NCBI GenBank assembly: GCA_950295325.1
Contig: OX485807.1
Location: 12,241,001 to 12,305,000, forward strand
DNA: 64,000 bases
Direction of reading: 5' to 3'
Origin: Polytrichum commune
Lineage: Eukaryota; Streptophyta; Polytrichopsida; Polytrichales; Polytrichaceae
The position numbers and the translations under genes are program-made. The notes beneath the pieces are model-generated. The model did no database searches. It was given only the letters and a program-made list of their open reading frames with translations, and had not been told where the DNA came from. Below, in pieces: positions 1 through 12,359 of this stretch. Positions within the stretch are counted from its first letter, which is position 1. Every line of letters starts with the position of its first letter.

Positions 1-3000
1 TCATATGTGGGAGGTGCAATGCTTGAGTCTTCACTAATTCGGTTGTTCGTTGGAATCCCATGCCTTTTGGATTCCTCCCTTCTTTCACCCTAGATGTACT
101 TATGCCATGTGTCATGTCTTTAAATCGCTTCTAGGATATGACTTTTGGGAAATCATTGTGGTGGACCTCCGATGCCTCCATGCATAATGTCTACACCCCC
201 AAATCCAAGTTTTGGGGTCGAAAGTGTTTGAAGGCAATAGTACATGAACGGAGGTTTTTGCCACAAACTTTTTCTTTGGCAAGGGGGGCGACATTGAGTC
301 CCGAGCACCTCATTTTGCTTTCAACCGCTCCTTGGTAAGTGGATCGACTCGAGTACGTTTGTAGCAAACACTTGTTGGAATGGTGTACCCGTAATGGCAT
401 GGGCCGGAAAACATATCTCAAACCACCACTGTCATATTTTCTCTTGAGATACATGTCCATGAGTCAAGTCGTCGATGTGAACCTTCTAATGGATGGAGCC
501 CATCAATGGGCGATCGTCAACGTTATTATCATATGTGTGCAACATGAAGTAATCACTCACACCATTCAATATGTTCTACTCACAATCTTATTCATCCATG
601 GCAGGGAGGTGGGGGGGGTGGCTACTATCAAATTTGGTGCAAAGGGGTTGGAGGGTCTACCCCCCCCCCCCCCTTAGCAGATTCCTATGGACAATAGGCA
701 TCCGAATAGGGGCCCTATCATGGGATTTGAGCAATGTAGAGCCTACCATCGGATTAGGTGTAGAAAGAATGGAGGGTCCTACCCCCATGGGCAACATGCT
801 TGGAAACAAGGACCATGACGTCTCATGTATCTCGTCAAGAGCATGAAGTCCAACCGGAAATTGTACATGTGGGGGAGCATTGGACATGGGGTTTCATAAT
901 CATAAAGACCGATGGGCTTAGTATCAAGATCGACCACATGATCAAAGCCCTGGTATGAATGGGCAAGATGGCAAGTAGGGCTAAAAATGGCGAGTAGCTT
1001 ATGAACCAGAGAAGTTGCAAGCAAAATGAATGATGACTTCACATAGAAAACCACTTCGAAGGGGGGGGGGGAGGAGAGGTATAAACAACATCAATGGACT
1101 TGTTTTTCTTTGGATGTAGCTCTCATAAGCAACACCAAATTGCATGCCTCACAAATTAGTCAACACACATGGCAGGGTTCGAATATGGGTTGGCATCATG
1201 ATGCATGAATTTACGTAGCCAATCTTATTTCTGCAATTTGGCGATCAACATGAAACACACGGTTTTTTTAAACATGAAGCTACATTTATTTCTTGATTAC
1301 TTGAAATTTCCATTAGGTTCAATTTGGTTTTATTTCCTTTTGCAATTCTGGTTCTATTACATTGAAGATTTTACTTCTAAGATAGAACATACAAGTAAAT
1401 GGGTTGAAGGTTTGCATTTATATTTTGCGGCAATTAAGTATAAATGAAAAGAAATCAAACTATTCCAGAAGTGTTGACATGAAAAGTTGGAAATCATTAC
1501 CAAATAATAAATGTAGCCATCCGAAGGAAACTTCTTGTGCATGTTTGAGAAAATAAAAATTTGCCTTGGTAGTTAGTGTAAGTTGTAGGGAATTCACTTG
1601 CGTTGAAGACTCTAACAACTTTTGTCTCGGGAGAGAATAAGGGAAGACAATAGAGAGGAATAAATGAGTAGTATTGGGCTAGTTTTGCTTGTTGGAAGGT
1701 ATGACATTAAAATATATTTTGTTTTTACAAAAAATATTAGATGGTGAAGTTGATATATTAAAATGGTACCAATTAGTGTTGGAATAATATCAAGTAGTGT
1801 TGAGAACTATGAAAACAAATGTTAATTTGTTGTTGTTATTTTCTACATAAATATTGAAATATTGAAAAGATTTGCACTTGATGTGCCTAAAATCATCACT
1901 TGATGTTTGGGAATAGTTTTGCGGCTCAAACTATGTTCTTTAATATATAGAAATGGAGGTTAAGCATGCAAAATGGACCTTGTAAAGTTGAATAGAGAAG
2001 AAGAGAAAAATGAAGTTGCTAGGTGATCCAGAGAGTGTTGAATGATATAGTGTATTGTGGGTAGGATCTAAAACATCTGTGAGAATCCAAACAATGTGCA
2101 ACCAAGAACCATATATTCCCTTAAAGCATATTTTCTTTACTAGTCATTGTAGATGCATATAGGGAATCTCACTAAACATAGAACACGTTTGACATGTAAC
2201 CTTCAACATATGAAAGATGGCTGACAATGCACTATCGCATTTCAAATTACAATGTCCTCTTGTTTTTTTAATACATGAATAAACTATGATATTTACTTTA
2301 AGGAACATGTTTGATAAGAAAATGTGGATCGATAATTAAACATTGAAACCAAATAAAACAAATAGCATAACCCATGGTTCAAGTAGGTGTGGTGAAGAAC
2401 ATGACATGATGAAATCTATGAACAAATGAGATGTATAAATACATTGGAATGGAAAAAGATGGAACATGTTGCCATTTTCATTAATCTATACAAAATTAGA
2501 TGTATAATGGACAACTTTTAATTTTAAATATTATAGTATGTTGTGTGAGGGCATGTTGTATTCATATGGCCACGGACACATATTCAATAAAATAATTCTA
2601 AATCACAAAACAATGCCCCGTTGAGGCCTAGTAGTTAGCCATGCCAATGGAATCTTAGACCCCAAACCATTGTAAATAATGTAAGTAGTTTCATATAATA
2701 AATGAGGTCCATGAGGTTCATTTCAAAGGCTTCCTTGTTGAACCCGTATTCTAGTATTGCCATCCCAACTTGCTAGTGGTCCATATAGATGACAATATTT
2801 AAGACTAAGTGTGATTTATTTTGCATCCTAAAATTTCTCAAGAATCCTAACAAGGAATGAGAAATAATGTTTGGTTCGCTTTTGGTGTTGGTGGCACTCT
2901 AGGGGCAGTCTACAGCCGGTATGAAGTAAGACAAATGGAATTGGTGACACTAAATAGAGTATGATGTGTGTCACAATGTGCACACCTAATGGATTTTATT

Positions 3001-4510
3001 TTATTTTCTCCTTAAGAAATGGCCGTACTATGGGCGACCGTAATCCATTCGACAGTGTGAATAGTAGGTGATTCTATTAACACACTAAGTAATTGCAACA
3101 TTCCATCACCCAACAAGAACACACGCAAAAATACATTGAAAATCATATAACGATGCAAACAAATAGAATTATTAGGAAAATTAAACTTACAATAAACAAA
3201 ATGGTGGAACATAACCTGAAAGATCCTCAGTGAATGCACATGAATATGGAGTGAAGACAATGTCTATGTGTGGGACAAATGTGTACATGTTATTGGAATT
3301 GGTGGGAAAGGAGTAGGCCCAAGGGCAAAAGAATGCCCCCCCCCCCACTCCCTTATTCAATCCTAATTTATAGCCAATTGCATGTGAACATGGATGCGGT
3401 TGGGGAGGGGTTTGAGGATATATGATTGACACACACATGTGGCTTATGGCATGACAAATGACATTGCAAAACCAAATATCAATTCATGAACACACATTAC
3501 AATATAGAAACCTAGATTAATATGTCTATCATTGCTATGCGAGTAATTCATTGTGGGCGGCCAACATCCAAGGAGGAATGACATGCGAGCATGTACATGT
3601 TGACCCAATATTTTTGGCAGCAATTGAGCATTGGCGGTGGCACAATCACACGAGGTTATGGACACAAAATGCAAATAAAATGGTAGAGCCTACCTTAGAG
3701 CACCTAAATTCAACCATGTTGAGTACACAGCAAACAAACTCATTGTTTTGTATTTGTCCAATTGTTTTGGTAAAGGTCATATCAAACTCGGAGGAACAAT
3801 TTTAACAAGCACACCATGAGATTATGATGTAATGCCACAAAGCATGGTGTGACACAACCAAATTTATAAACACCTTATTGCAATTAAATGCACCCCGACA
3901 TGATAGACGCATACCACAAATGTGTTCAACAATTCCTTAGACACTTTGGGAGCAAACATTACCCTTATTAAGCTCTTAGCATCATGACATGCACTCATTG
4001 GCACTTCAAATGACAAGGTGGGGCGTTCACAATAAACAAACCCCAAATGTCTGGAGAGTAGCCTTAGTTTAGTAAACCTAGTAATAAGGCCAGAAGGCCG
4101 TTGGTCTTGCCGGATGTAGTTGTGAAGGCAAATTTAAAGTTGGAAAGCAACCAGTGGTAGGGCTGTGCAATCACATGGGCCAAGAAATTTTCATAAAGGC
4201 ACTACAACTTGCTAACAAGCCATCGATGTCGTTGGCCACAGTCGATGGTGGCCTCCAGTGGGTCTTTACCAAAGGGTCTTACATGCCAATGTTGGTTGTA
4301 GGGAGGGCTTGCACTAATGTCCTCGGCCATATGCCAGTTGATTTTACCAAGGACGTCCATAGTAGTTCAGGCTGAATCTATTGACACAAGCATATCCCAA
4401 GTAAGATTCCCGGATCTATCTTAACATATTCCGAACCCCACCTGCCCTTCCCCCTCAATTGAATAGTATATGTCAGCTATGAGTGGTTACAAATCACAAT
4501 GTCAAAATCA
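1..4510. other. intergenic DNA, no recognisable gene
   Basis: I see no coding sequence here that I can assign to a family. The frames longer than 60 codons on both strands overlap one another and carry no recognisable motif. The stretch contains a 14-nt C run at 660-673, an 11-nt G run at 1061-1071 and an 11-nt C run at 3336-3346. It is probably old, decayed transposon sequence, but nothing seen in it proves that. Confidence 0.4.
660..673. repeat. poly-C tract, 14 nt
   Basis: Fourteen consecutive C residues, followed by TTAGC. It is one of about fifteen G/C homopolymers of 10 nt or more in this otherwise AT-rich window. Confidence 0.9.
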
Positions 4511-4908
4511 GGAGAGAAATAGATTATTGTATGCAAGCGTACCTCTCATCTATCCAACATCAAACTTGGCTCCTTATAGGTTTTGGTGCCGATGCATCTC
4601 AAATGATCTCAAGTACTCTAATTCAGGGTCTTTAATGCTAATTCCAGTGCCAAATTAAATCTAAAGAATAACATATGGGGTGCATACTAGTTTTCAACAT
4701 TATTTAGATTCCACGAGTTGTTTAGTGCACCCCCTTATTAGTGGGAATGAATCCTGAAAAAGTGACCACATTTGGTCTGAATGTGGAATATACCCAAGTT
4801 GGCAAAGTCTACTGCATCTATTTGACAAGCCATCTGAATAATGTTGTGTTTAGGGTTTTATGTTGGATGAATGAGAATTATGCTTGTATACGATGATTCC
4901 TTCTCTCC
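4511..4908. mobile_element. MITE, family 'GGAGAGAGGGAATTATTG' (copy 1)
   Basis: About 400 bp bounded by an imperfect inverted repeat. The left end reads GGAGAG...ATTATTGTATGCAAGCGTACCTCTCATC...ATCCAACAT, and the right end is its complement (ATGTTGGATGAATGAGA...TTGTATACGATGATTCC...CTCTCC). The same termini recur at 9635, 11769, 22307, 29576 and 61085. There is no coding capacity. The internal sequence also matches the other copies, for example the segments on either side of GCATACTA. The transposase that moved it is unknown. No convincing target duplication is visible. Confidence 0.65.
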
Positions 4909-5039
4909 TTGAAATCTCATAGGAAATGAGCCTTTCCGCAGCAAAAAAAGGTCTCTTGTGGGGTAGATTGGGGGTCATGGGTAAGACATTTATTTCTCCC
5001 AACATGACAAGGAGTACAGGTCATTGCCTCAACAAGGTG

Positions 5040-5450
5040 GGGTTTAGGTAGTCATTTATATGACACGTATTTAGTGGCAGTGAATTGCACTTGACACTGT
5101 ATTTAGTGTCATATGGTAACTTTTTCTAATGACAAGTTTACAAGTATTGTCATGGATGATTCAAATTCGAATGACAATCATGCCAATTATTGAAACAAGT
5201 TTCTGTGTATTTTGCATCCTAACAATTATGTAATGGGATACTATCATGGATGATTGGAATTTGGATGAAAAATCACTTTGTAAGCGACAGTAATTCCAAC
5301 ATTATAAATTCATACACCCTAACCTCCGTGACATCACCCTCAATAATGTCCCTCCCTCTCCTATATCCCAAAACCCTAGAGAATGGATGTGCTCAGTTTA
5401 AAAATCCCTCCTTGTTGTCACGTTTCCCTCCCATATATCACGGGTTTTGA
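5040..5450. repeat. dispersed repeat related to 51800-52170
   Basis: It contains segments that recur near 51800-52040: TATTTAGTGTC, a CATGGATGATTGAAATTTGG-like block, and a GTAAGTGATAGTAATTGCAA-like block. It is probably a decayed non-autonomous element of the TTTAGTG group. Neither end could be fixed. Confidence 0.4.
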
Positions 5451-5622
5451 CATTAAAACAAACCACACGTTCACATGTGTCACATTGTAATCATTGTCAC
5501 TAATGCACTGTTGACTTTGCGTTGTTCCATAATGTCATGTCATGCATCCATGTTAATATACTACATACCTCCTTAATATCACGTGCACTTTGGTTGCCAC
5601 AAAGCGTAATGCTAGGAATATA

Positions 5623-5635
5623 CCCCCCCCCCCCC
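5623..5635. repeat. poly-C tract (13 nt) followed by A-rich run
   Basis: Thirteen C residues run directly into about nine A residues, then ACTCCCCCG. No gene context is visible. Confidence 0.85.
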
Positions 5636-5962
5636 AAAAAAAAAACTCCCCCGAAAAAGGACCGTTTATTACTGATCATAACCTCATCTTCAACGATTTC
5701 CTAGAAAATTAACCCTTGTTGAAACAGTTTCTCTTTCACTGTATACAACATTCAAGCGTAAAAAAACAAACAAGGGTTTTAAGCTCATCTTAAGTCCTCT
5801 CTTTTTCAACTAACACACTCTCTGACCGCTGTCGGGCAAACCCAAAACTGCTGCGGAGTTCGGGCAGTTATCCAAAAAAAAACCCCAACCCCAACCCCAT
5901 CTGAAACTTTGTATGCCAAACTTCTTTGGATCCAGTTTGTAGTTGGTCAAATGAAATCCTGG

Positions 5963-6072
5963 GACGTCCACGTGTCATGCCAGCGTGGAAACTGCACGTG
6001 TAGCGTTAATGAGCGAATAGGAAAGGTCCAAGTGGCACCCTCAAAGGATGCTCAATGAAGGGAGGGTTTATA
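5963..6072 (+). promoter_or_regulatory. candidate promoter-like island: C-box/G-box cluster and TATA-like site
   Basis: Three palindromic bZIP/bHLH-type cores sit within 40 bp: GACGTC at 5963-5968, CACGTG at 5969-5974 (in the ABRE-like context CCACGTGTC) and CACGTG at 5995-6000. A TTTATA sequence follows at 6067-6072, and a CT-rich tract at 6139-6190 could be a leader. In plants, G-box cores near a TATA box mark light- or ABA-regulated promoters. Here no recognisable protein follows. The frame at 6375-6758 (127 codons) is rich in Met/Val from a GAT repeat and matches nothing I know. It may be a promoter relic or a chance cluster. Confidence 0.3.
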
Positions 6073-6138
6073 GGTGGTGAGGAAGTCAATAAACCATGGA
6101 GTACTAGCTAGCTACTTGGGCCCGGCCATTAAAACTTT

Positions 6139-6190
6139 TTCCCCCTCCTACTCCTACTCCTACTCCTCCTCCTCCTCCTCCACCACCTCG
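6139..6190. repeat. CT-rich tract (CCTACT/CCTCCT repeats)
   Basis: Pyrimidine-rich low-complexity run of CCTACT and CCTCCT units ending in CACCACCTCGAG. It lies downstream of the candidate promoter elements. Confidence 0.75.
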
Positions 6191-6296
6191 AGCTTGGGAT
6201 ATAAAAAATTTCGTATTACATAATATTATTTATTTCCGGGCAAGCGGGCGGGGCGGGACTCCTCCCCCTCGCCTTGCCTCGCCTCGACGGAAGGCA

Positions 6297-6342
6297 AGGC
6301 TAAGGCTAGGGCTAGGGCTAGGGCTAGGGCTAGGGCTAGCTA
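6297..6342. repeat. hexanucleotide microsatellite (GGGCTA)n
   Basis: About six to seven units of GGGCTA/AGGCTA. It differs from the plant telomere unit (GGGTTTA) and is not a telomere remnant as written. Confidence 0.85.
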
Positions 6343-6534
6343 GTAGTATTAGTGGTAGTAGTAATATTATTATTTTGTTGTCCTTTGGCTTGGGAGGGAG
6401 CCATGCACGGCCTTCGTTCCCGAGGTTTACTTGTGAGGCGGGCATTGGTGCGTGTACCATACTTTTCAAGTGGGAAGGGGAAAGTGACGTGATTGATTGC
6501 TTTTGGTACACTTCAAAACCCGGGGCCCGATTGA

Positions 6535-6592
6535 TGGTGATGATGATGATGATGATGGTGGTGGTGATGATCATGACCATGATGATGGCCCC
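6535..6592. repeat. trinucleotide repeat (GAT/GGT)n
   Basis: Runs of GATGAT and GGTGGT with a small palindrome ATCATGACCATGAT. It produces the Met/Ile-rich stretches in overlapping frames that should not be read as protein. Confidence 0.8.
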
Positions 6593-6749
6593 GGCCCTCA
6601 CTCATCCCATGCCAATCGCGGTTTTTAAGTCTTTATGGCCACCCTTGGTGGTGCTTTACGCATGGCTAAGGTGTTACTTACTAGGATTAACAAGAGACAT
6701 CAAAGCACTCTACCGTGGAGGGTGCTCCATTTCATCTCCACTCCACTAT

Positions 6750-7068
6750 GCTAAATAGGATATTTAGTGTTTGATTATGTTTAGTGTTGTTGCCACCCTA
6801 CCCTGCTCAACATTAATTTTCAGTTCTTTGACAATTAGTGTTAGATGTAAATGTGTCGCTACTTTCCCTACTGTTGCCTCCTTTATTATATCCTTTTCTT
6901 TTCATATCCTTACTAAAACTAAATTCAAACATGTAACTTCCACATATTACCATAGCTGATATTTAGTGTTTGAGTTTACATTTAATGTTACTTACTACCA
7001 TAGGGTGGTTGACATTTAGTGTACGCGTTCGTATTTAGTGTATCCAAGACTAAATATCCTACTTAGTG
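6750..7068. mobile_element. MITE with CACTAAATA-type palindromic ends (about 319 bp)
   Basis: The left end is CTAAATAGGATATTTAGTG and the right end ACTAAATATCCTACTTAGTG. The body closely resembles the element at 37330-37659: both carry TTTGATTATRTTTAGTGTTG, the CTCAACA block, the CTTCCACATATTACCATAG block and a TGTTACTTACT block. There is no coding capacity. It lies directly next to a second element at 7069. Confidence 0.7.
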
Positions 7069-7284
7069 TATTTATTCCAATTGGTGTGTGTTACTATTCC
7101 AAATTATGATGTGCTATAACTACTTTACGTGAATGTAATAGTTTATCCAGCAAAGTCATTTATCTTCAATAATGTCCAGACAACCGATTGAACTTTCATA
7201 AGTGAAAATTAAACTTTTGAGTAAGTCGTTATTGCACTGTGTAACGTTTGGATAGTAACACACACTAATTGGGGATAATTAGTG
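7069..7284. mobile_element. MITE, CACTRATTATCCC-ended subfamily
   Basis: The left arm contains TTATTCCAATTGGTGTGTGT and the right arm ACACACTAATTGGGGATAAT then TAGTG. The body shares CAAAGTCATTTAT, a GTCCAGACAACC-type block and a TTGAGTAAGTCGTTATTGCA-type block with the element at 8473-8700. It was inserted against, or is fused with, the MITE at 6750-7068. It carries no coding sequence. Confidence 0.6.
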
Positions 7285-7555
7285 TGGTGTTGGAATGTCG
7301 TTTCCACATGGAATTCAAGAGGTTCCCAACCATCGTATGTATGACACATGGCAAAATTTGAGGGGAAAAAACACTCCTTCTTTGTTGTCAAAGTGGAGAG
7401 CCCTTTGCGATATTCTCATAATATACGAACTACGCATTCAGACTGACTGGAGCAGTATGATAAGGTAGGTAAGATATTTGCTTCATGAAAACTCAAATAT
7501 TGCACATGCACACCCTCCATAACATCACAAAGCTCATTCAACCATATATCAGATG

Positions 7556-7964
7556 CACGATTAGATCACTCCATTGTCAAGTTGAACACCACGTGCGACC
7601 AAAAAAAATCTTCTTTTGGTAAGTTGCACCACCAAAATGGGTCAAAATTTTATCAAATGTTTTTCATGAGTAGATATACACAGTACCTATGACATAGTCA
7701 AAAGTGGTAACTAAATTTGATGATTTGTTTTTTTCATAAAACATACCATTTCTAACTACAATGACACAAAATTGAACTAAAACAATTACTAAAAAAATAA
7801 AGATGACTAAAAATTTCAAAAAAGTGTACAAAAGATACTATCAATGGTTATGTATATGTAGAAAAAATATCATAAATTTTAAAATTATATATGGCATGTA
7901 ATATAGGGGTAGCAAACTTTGTCCGCACGTGGTGTCAACTTGACAATGAAGTGACCTCCCCGTG
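7556..7964. mobile_element. hAT-like MITE, copy 1 (409 bp, 8-bp TSD)
   Basis: The element begins CACGATTAGATCACTCC and ends GTGACCTCCCCGTG. The arms share CATTGTCAAGTTGA and CACCACGTGCG. It is flanked on both sides by the identical 8-mer ATCAGATG (7548-7555 and 7965-7972), which is the target-duplication length of hAT transposases. A sister copy at 43640-44015 has the same arms and interior but a different 8-bp duplication. There is no coding capacity. The assignment to hAT is inferred from duplication length alone. Confidence 0.8.
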
Positions 7965-8472
7965 ATCAGATGAGCACAATTCTAATTCAATTTATGGATT
8001 CTCCGTTTATGGGGAGCACAAGAGCCGTGTTTTGTGAACTATTCGACAAGCCTAGACTATAAAATGTTATAGTTTTTTTTTTTTTAATCACAACCTTTTT
8101 CATTAAAAAGAGACCATCATCATAGGTGCTTAGTAATGTTATGTTGGTGGTTTATAAGTTGGTTTCTTTGTATATTGGCGACACTTTCGTATCCTACGAA
8201 TTGCAACCCAAAACAAATCAATTTTTTTTCCATGGCAAATTTGTTTGTTAGAGTAGAAGCCAAAGATGTATCGATGTACTTGTTTGTCAAGATTCCATAT
8301 GGGACACGGTTTTCAACCAAAGTTGGCAGTGATGCAGGATACATGTAGTTAAACTTGAAGAGCACCAATAATATCGAATAATCTTCCAAGCCTTCAACTT
8401 GACAAGGATGTAGATCGACAACACCGCAACAATGTGGGAGTTATTTCCGCTTAATATCCTTTGCCATTACTA

Positions 8473-8700
8473 CACTGATTATCCCAATTAGCACATGTTG
8501 CTATTCGGAGATATGCTTGGTAAAATATTACACTATTATTTGATGAGAACGTAATATTTTTACCAAGCAAAGTTATTCATGCTTTATGGTGTAAGAATAA
8601 CTTATCGAACTTTTGTTAGTAGAATTTGAACTCTTGAGTAAGATGTTATTGCACTGCATAACTCCAAACAAGTAACACATACTAATTGGGATAATTAGTG
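8473..8700. mobile_element. MITE, CACTGATTATCCC-ended (228 bp, TA flanks)
   Basis: The left end is CACTGATTATCCCAATTAG and the right end CTAATTGGGATAATTAGTG. Both sides are flanked by TA. The body resembles 7069-7284. TA duplication suggests a Tc1/mariner-like mover, but no matching transposase is present. Confidence 0.65.
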
Positions 8701-9634
8701 TAGTTCACTCTCGTCCTCCTCTACTTATGAGCTCTATATATATTTATGGTGTTGAAACTGAAACTGCACCCAAAATGAACACTGTAAAATCTTGCACAAT
8801 ATGTACATATTGATAATGAGAATCCACTACCTTAGCATCAAATTCCCATGTTGGTGTTTAGTTCATTTTCCAATAAAACTTCGAAACCTTGTCAATTTTG
8901 CAAAAATAATATAAATAATACATTTCATTGGTGTGTTGGGATCCCATCTCAATTGCTAACAAGAATCGTTTAAAACCTATTTGAGTCTAAGGATGGTATT
9001 ATTGCTCTATGTTTCAAACGACAGTTTTAGCACCACCTACCCTCACACATAATTGTAACAATGATTGTAAGGTACATGTTGCTAAAACCAACAACCCACC
9101 CAAAACCAACACCTTAGAAATGTGCACAATGAGTACATTTGGAGTAGGAGAATGCCCATTGGGATATTGTGTTAGTTTGTTAATAACCTACCAATAGGAT
9201 GTTGAAACTTTATAACTTTTACATACAAAATTGAAACAACATATGCTTTGATGCATTGGAATTCCTCATCAATTGCTAAAACCAACCATTTAAGATATTT
9301 CATTGTCCAATAAATAGCATATAGGATTAAAGCAACGGTTTAAGCACCATCTTACGTTTACGGGGGAAATTCGAGAAGGTGATTTGAAAAGATTATGGAT
9401 GAAAAAACTCGGATGTAATTTTTTCTTCCATTGGGGGACCCATCAAGGAGATCATTGTGGAGTTCATTTTATGACGCATCAATTTGGGAATTATTATTAT
9501 TTTTCTGCTGTGAGATAATGATGGCTAGCCGACCACGTTGTTGCTCTCAAGTTTGGAGTGTCCATGAGCCTCAATCAGTTTCCCATCACTATGAATGACA
9601 CGTGTATATATGTAACTTATCACCCTCTCATCTC

Positions 9635-9882
9635 GAGAGAGAGGGAATTATTGTATATGAGCGTACTTCTCATTCATCCAACATTATTTGTATATTAAAG
9701 AAACTTTGAAATAATATGTTATGCAATTTAGATGTTACTTTTTTAAGTTGATTTGATTATGGAGTCAATTTCAAAGACCCCGAATTAGTGTACTCGAGGT
9801 TTGTAGAGATGAATAGGCAACAAACTTGTAGGGGGTCAAGTTCTCATGTTGGATGGATGAGAGGTACCCTTGTATACGATTT
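9635..9882. mobile_element. MITE, GGAGAGAGGGAATTATTG family (copy 2)
   Basis: The left end is GAGAGAGAGGGAATTATTGT, then ATGAGCGTACTTCTCATTCA. The right arm is ATGTTGGATGGATGAGAGG, then CCTTGTATACGAT. The outermost right end is missing or diverged. It matches copies at 4511, 11769, 22307, 29576 and 61085. Confidence 0.65.
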
Positions 9883-9934
9883 GTACAAAGTGGTTAGCAC
9901 ATTCAAATCGAGGTTGTCACCATTTTCCTCATAA

Positions 9935-10200
9935 TTCTTGGAGCTCGTATGAATATCTTATTTGTTATGAAAGTGAAGATTTCATGAGCTCATCGACTGG
10001 TCATACAAGTTCCCCCAATTATGTTGACTATTGAGCCAAGTAGGGTTATCATATTTCAAGCAGACGGTCCAGTCTATGTTAAAACACATGTCTTTTTGGT
10101 GTTCTTTTTTGGTGCCACACCTAACAAGACACCACTCGAATATAGATGTTCGATTACATAAGTAACCAAATTACATACGTCTACCTTATCATAGCCCTTT
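9935..10200. repeat. dispersed repeat, 'ACACATGTCTTTTTGGTG' family
   Basis: It carries a block order seen again near 19860-20160, 21780-21920, 38860-39010 and 52460-53050: GGAGCTCGTATGAA, then GTTGACTATTG, a CATGT/CAGTC block, ACACATGTCTTTTTGGTG, and CACCACTCGAATATAGATGT followed by AAGTAACC. There is no coding frame. It may be the 3' region of a retrotransposon. The class is not determinable by eye. Confidence 0.5.
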
Positions 10201-11176
10201 CCACACTTGGACATTTAAGGTATATCTTATGACCTTAACCCTTGAAGGATGTAGGGGCCCAATGTAGTATGATGTATATACACAAATGTATTCGCGCCTC
10301 ATCTAGTCTGAAAACCAATTTCTTTTTATTTAGGGGCTTGAAACTTTGTTTAGTGCATTATCTTGTGTCAAGAAGGAAATCTAAACATATCCATATTTGA
10401 AATTGATGATGAAATTTTTAAATATGGTTTTGCATCCAAGAGCACTTGGGCTATGTAATCGTACCCAAACATCCACTTATACTTAAGGTATACAAGTTAT
10501 TTGATTAGTGCATTTGGAGTATGAGTCAATTTTAGGTAGAGTCACCTTTGACATGGTTGACTAAAAGTGGAAGTATGTAGTTCAATTACATGTATTTGTT
10601 TCTGGAGGGTCCATAATGGGATTTTGAGACCCTTTAGGGCTAAGCACTGTCAATTCCATAGACAATCTCGATTGTGGATCAAATCGGTGATTGTGTCATC
10701 CAACCACAACTGCAAATTACAAAGATTGTCATTTCAAGTTCCAAGGTCAGAGATGAGACATGAGATTAACATTGTGACATTGGAGCAATGTTTCTATTTT
10801 GTTCTTTAAATTATCATAAAAACCCTCCCAATCATACAAACTATTGACCCTAGAACGATGGCGTATATATTTTGAGCATATAGTCAATCTCCATGTAACA
10901 TGTTCATGTACCAATCAAATATTATATGAAGAAGAGTGACCACATAGGGCCCACAAACCTTATCACTTGTGGACACGAAGAGTCGCAAAATTTTGCTCTT
11001 CCAACGAGTGCTTCTTAGGCAAGGCCTACGCTCACAAGCTCATCATGTGGTTAAATCTTTACCTTTGCAATGAAATGTTTCTATTCTATATGCATCTATC
11101 TATTGCCCTACATCATGGAATGATCAAGGTATGATGAACATGCTCACATACATGTCGGTGCATGAACACCCACGTT

Positions 11177-11201
11177 TTCTTTTCTTTTCTTTTCTTTTCT
11201 A
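11177..11201. repeat. microsatellite (TTTTC)n
   Basis: About five TTTTC units followed by an ATGTGTGTGCACGTGCACGC stretch. Confidence 0.85.
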
Positions 11202-11768
11202 TGTGTGTGCACGTGCACGCACATAGCCTTGCCTTGCAAATTTTGAGGAAAGTGGCTATGCCATGATTTGGATTTGCTAATAATGTCACACTAATTGTAT
11301 GTTTCATAACTACGAGAAGTGGGTTTAGAGAGAGAAGTGCATGTTTAAGTCCCGCTTAAACATATAAAGCTACCATTTCAAATGCACACACATACCTCTT
11401 ACTTTGCACTAAGTTTGCCCCCCCCCCCCATTTTCTCACTTTTCTTCCTTCACCCTTGGTGCATGTTCTTATTCTCACAAAAACCTGTTGCCACAAGGAC
11501 GTTATTGAAAGTATGGTCCGAGCTAACCCTAAACTACCGGATGATAGTGAAAATGTACCCAAACCGAATGGAGTGGTTGGTGGTTCAATTCCTGGCAATG
11601 AAATTGTCTTTCTACTTGATGGAAAACTAGCCAGGCGGTCAAATGCCTCATATGTTCCCAAACAAACAAACTATTCCAAACAAAAAATTTGAAGAATTTA
11701 AAAAAAAAAATTGAAAGTAAAGGTTAGAGGTAAGTTCTCTTCGTTGAACTATGGAGGGTCGATCCTTA

Positions 11769-12009
11769 GGAGAGAGGGGATTATTCTATACAAGATTACC
11801 TCTCATCCAATTAATATAAAAGCATGGAACCCCTTACAGGTTGGTTGTTGATTCATTTTAAATGACCTCGACTAATTTGATTTTGGGTCCTTAGCTAATT
11901 CCAATGTCATTTCAACTCAAAAAAGCAAAATTCTAGGGTACATACTATATTAGGGTTGTTAAGTTGGATGAATGAGAAATACGCTTGTATGCAATAATTC
12001 CCTATCTCC
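11769..12009. mobile_element. MITE, GGAGAGAGGGAATTATTG family (copy 3, about 241 bp)
   Basis: The left end is GGAGAGAGGGGATTATTC and the right end ATGCAATAATTCCCTATCTCC, with the ATCCAA/TTGGATGAATGAG arms inside. This is the shortest full-looking copy and the best guide to the unit structure. The flanks are TTA on the left and TAA on the right, so a 3-bp duplication is possible but not clear. Confidence 0.65.
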
Positions 12010-12359
12010 TAATATTTACATATGTTTGTCAACGAAGCTTCATAATCTAGGAACCTTACATATGTTTCCATAAATAGATATCATGCAATTTGGAAGCTTC
12101 ATAACATTATGGTCATTTTGTTCTGAAGGACTAGGTATCACGAGAGAATAATACATGTGTTGTGCTAGCATATATATGAAATCAACTTACAAATATAAAT
12201 ACAATCATTGTTTGTTCCAAATTCACAACTTGCTACAAATAGAAAGCGAAGAATGTATGCTCATTTCATAATGTTATGGTCGACATGTATTGTCATATAT
12301 ATGTTGTATCTGTAAAGTTGTGGTTGATGGTAATAGAAGTTACCTTTATTGAAGTAGTA

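Noticed and set aside
6230-6601. 123-codon - strand frame with Ser-Pro and Ile repeats
   Set aside because: Fully explained by the GGGCTA and GAT microsatellites read as protein.
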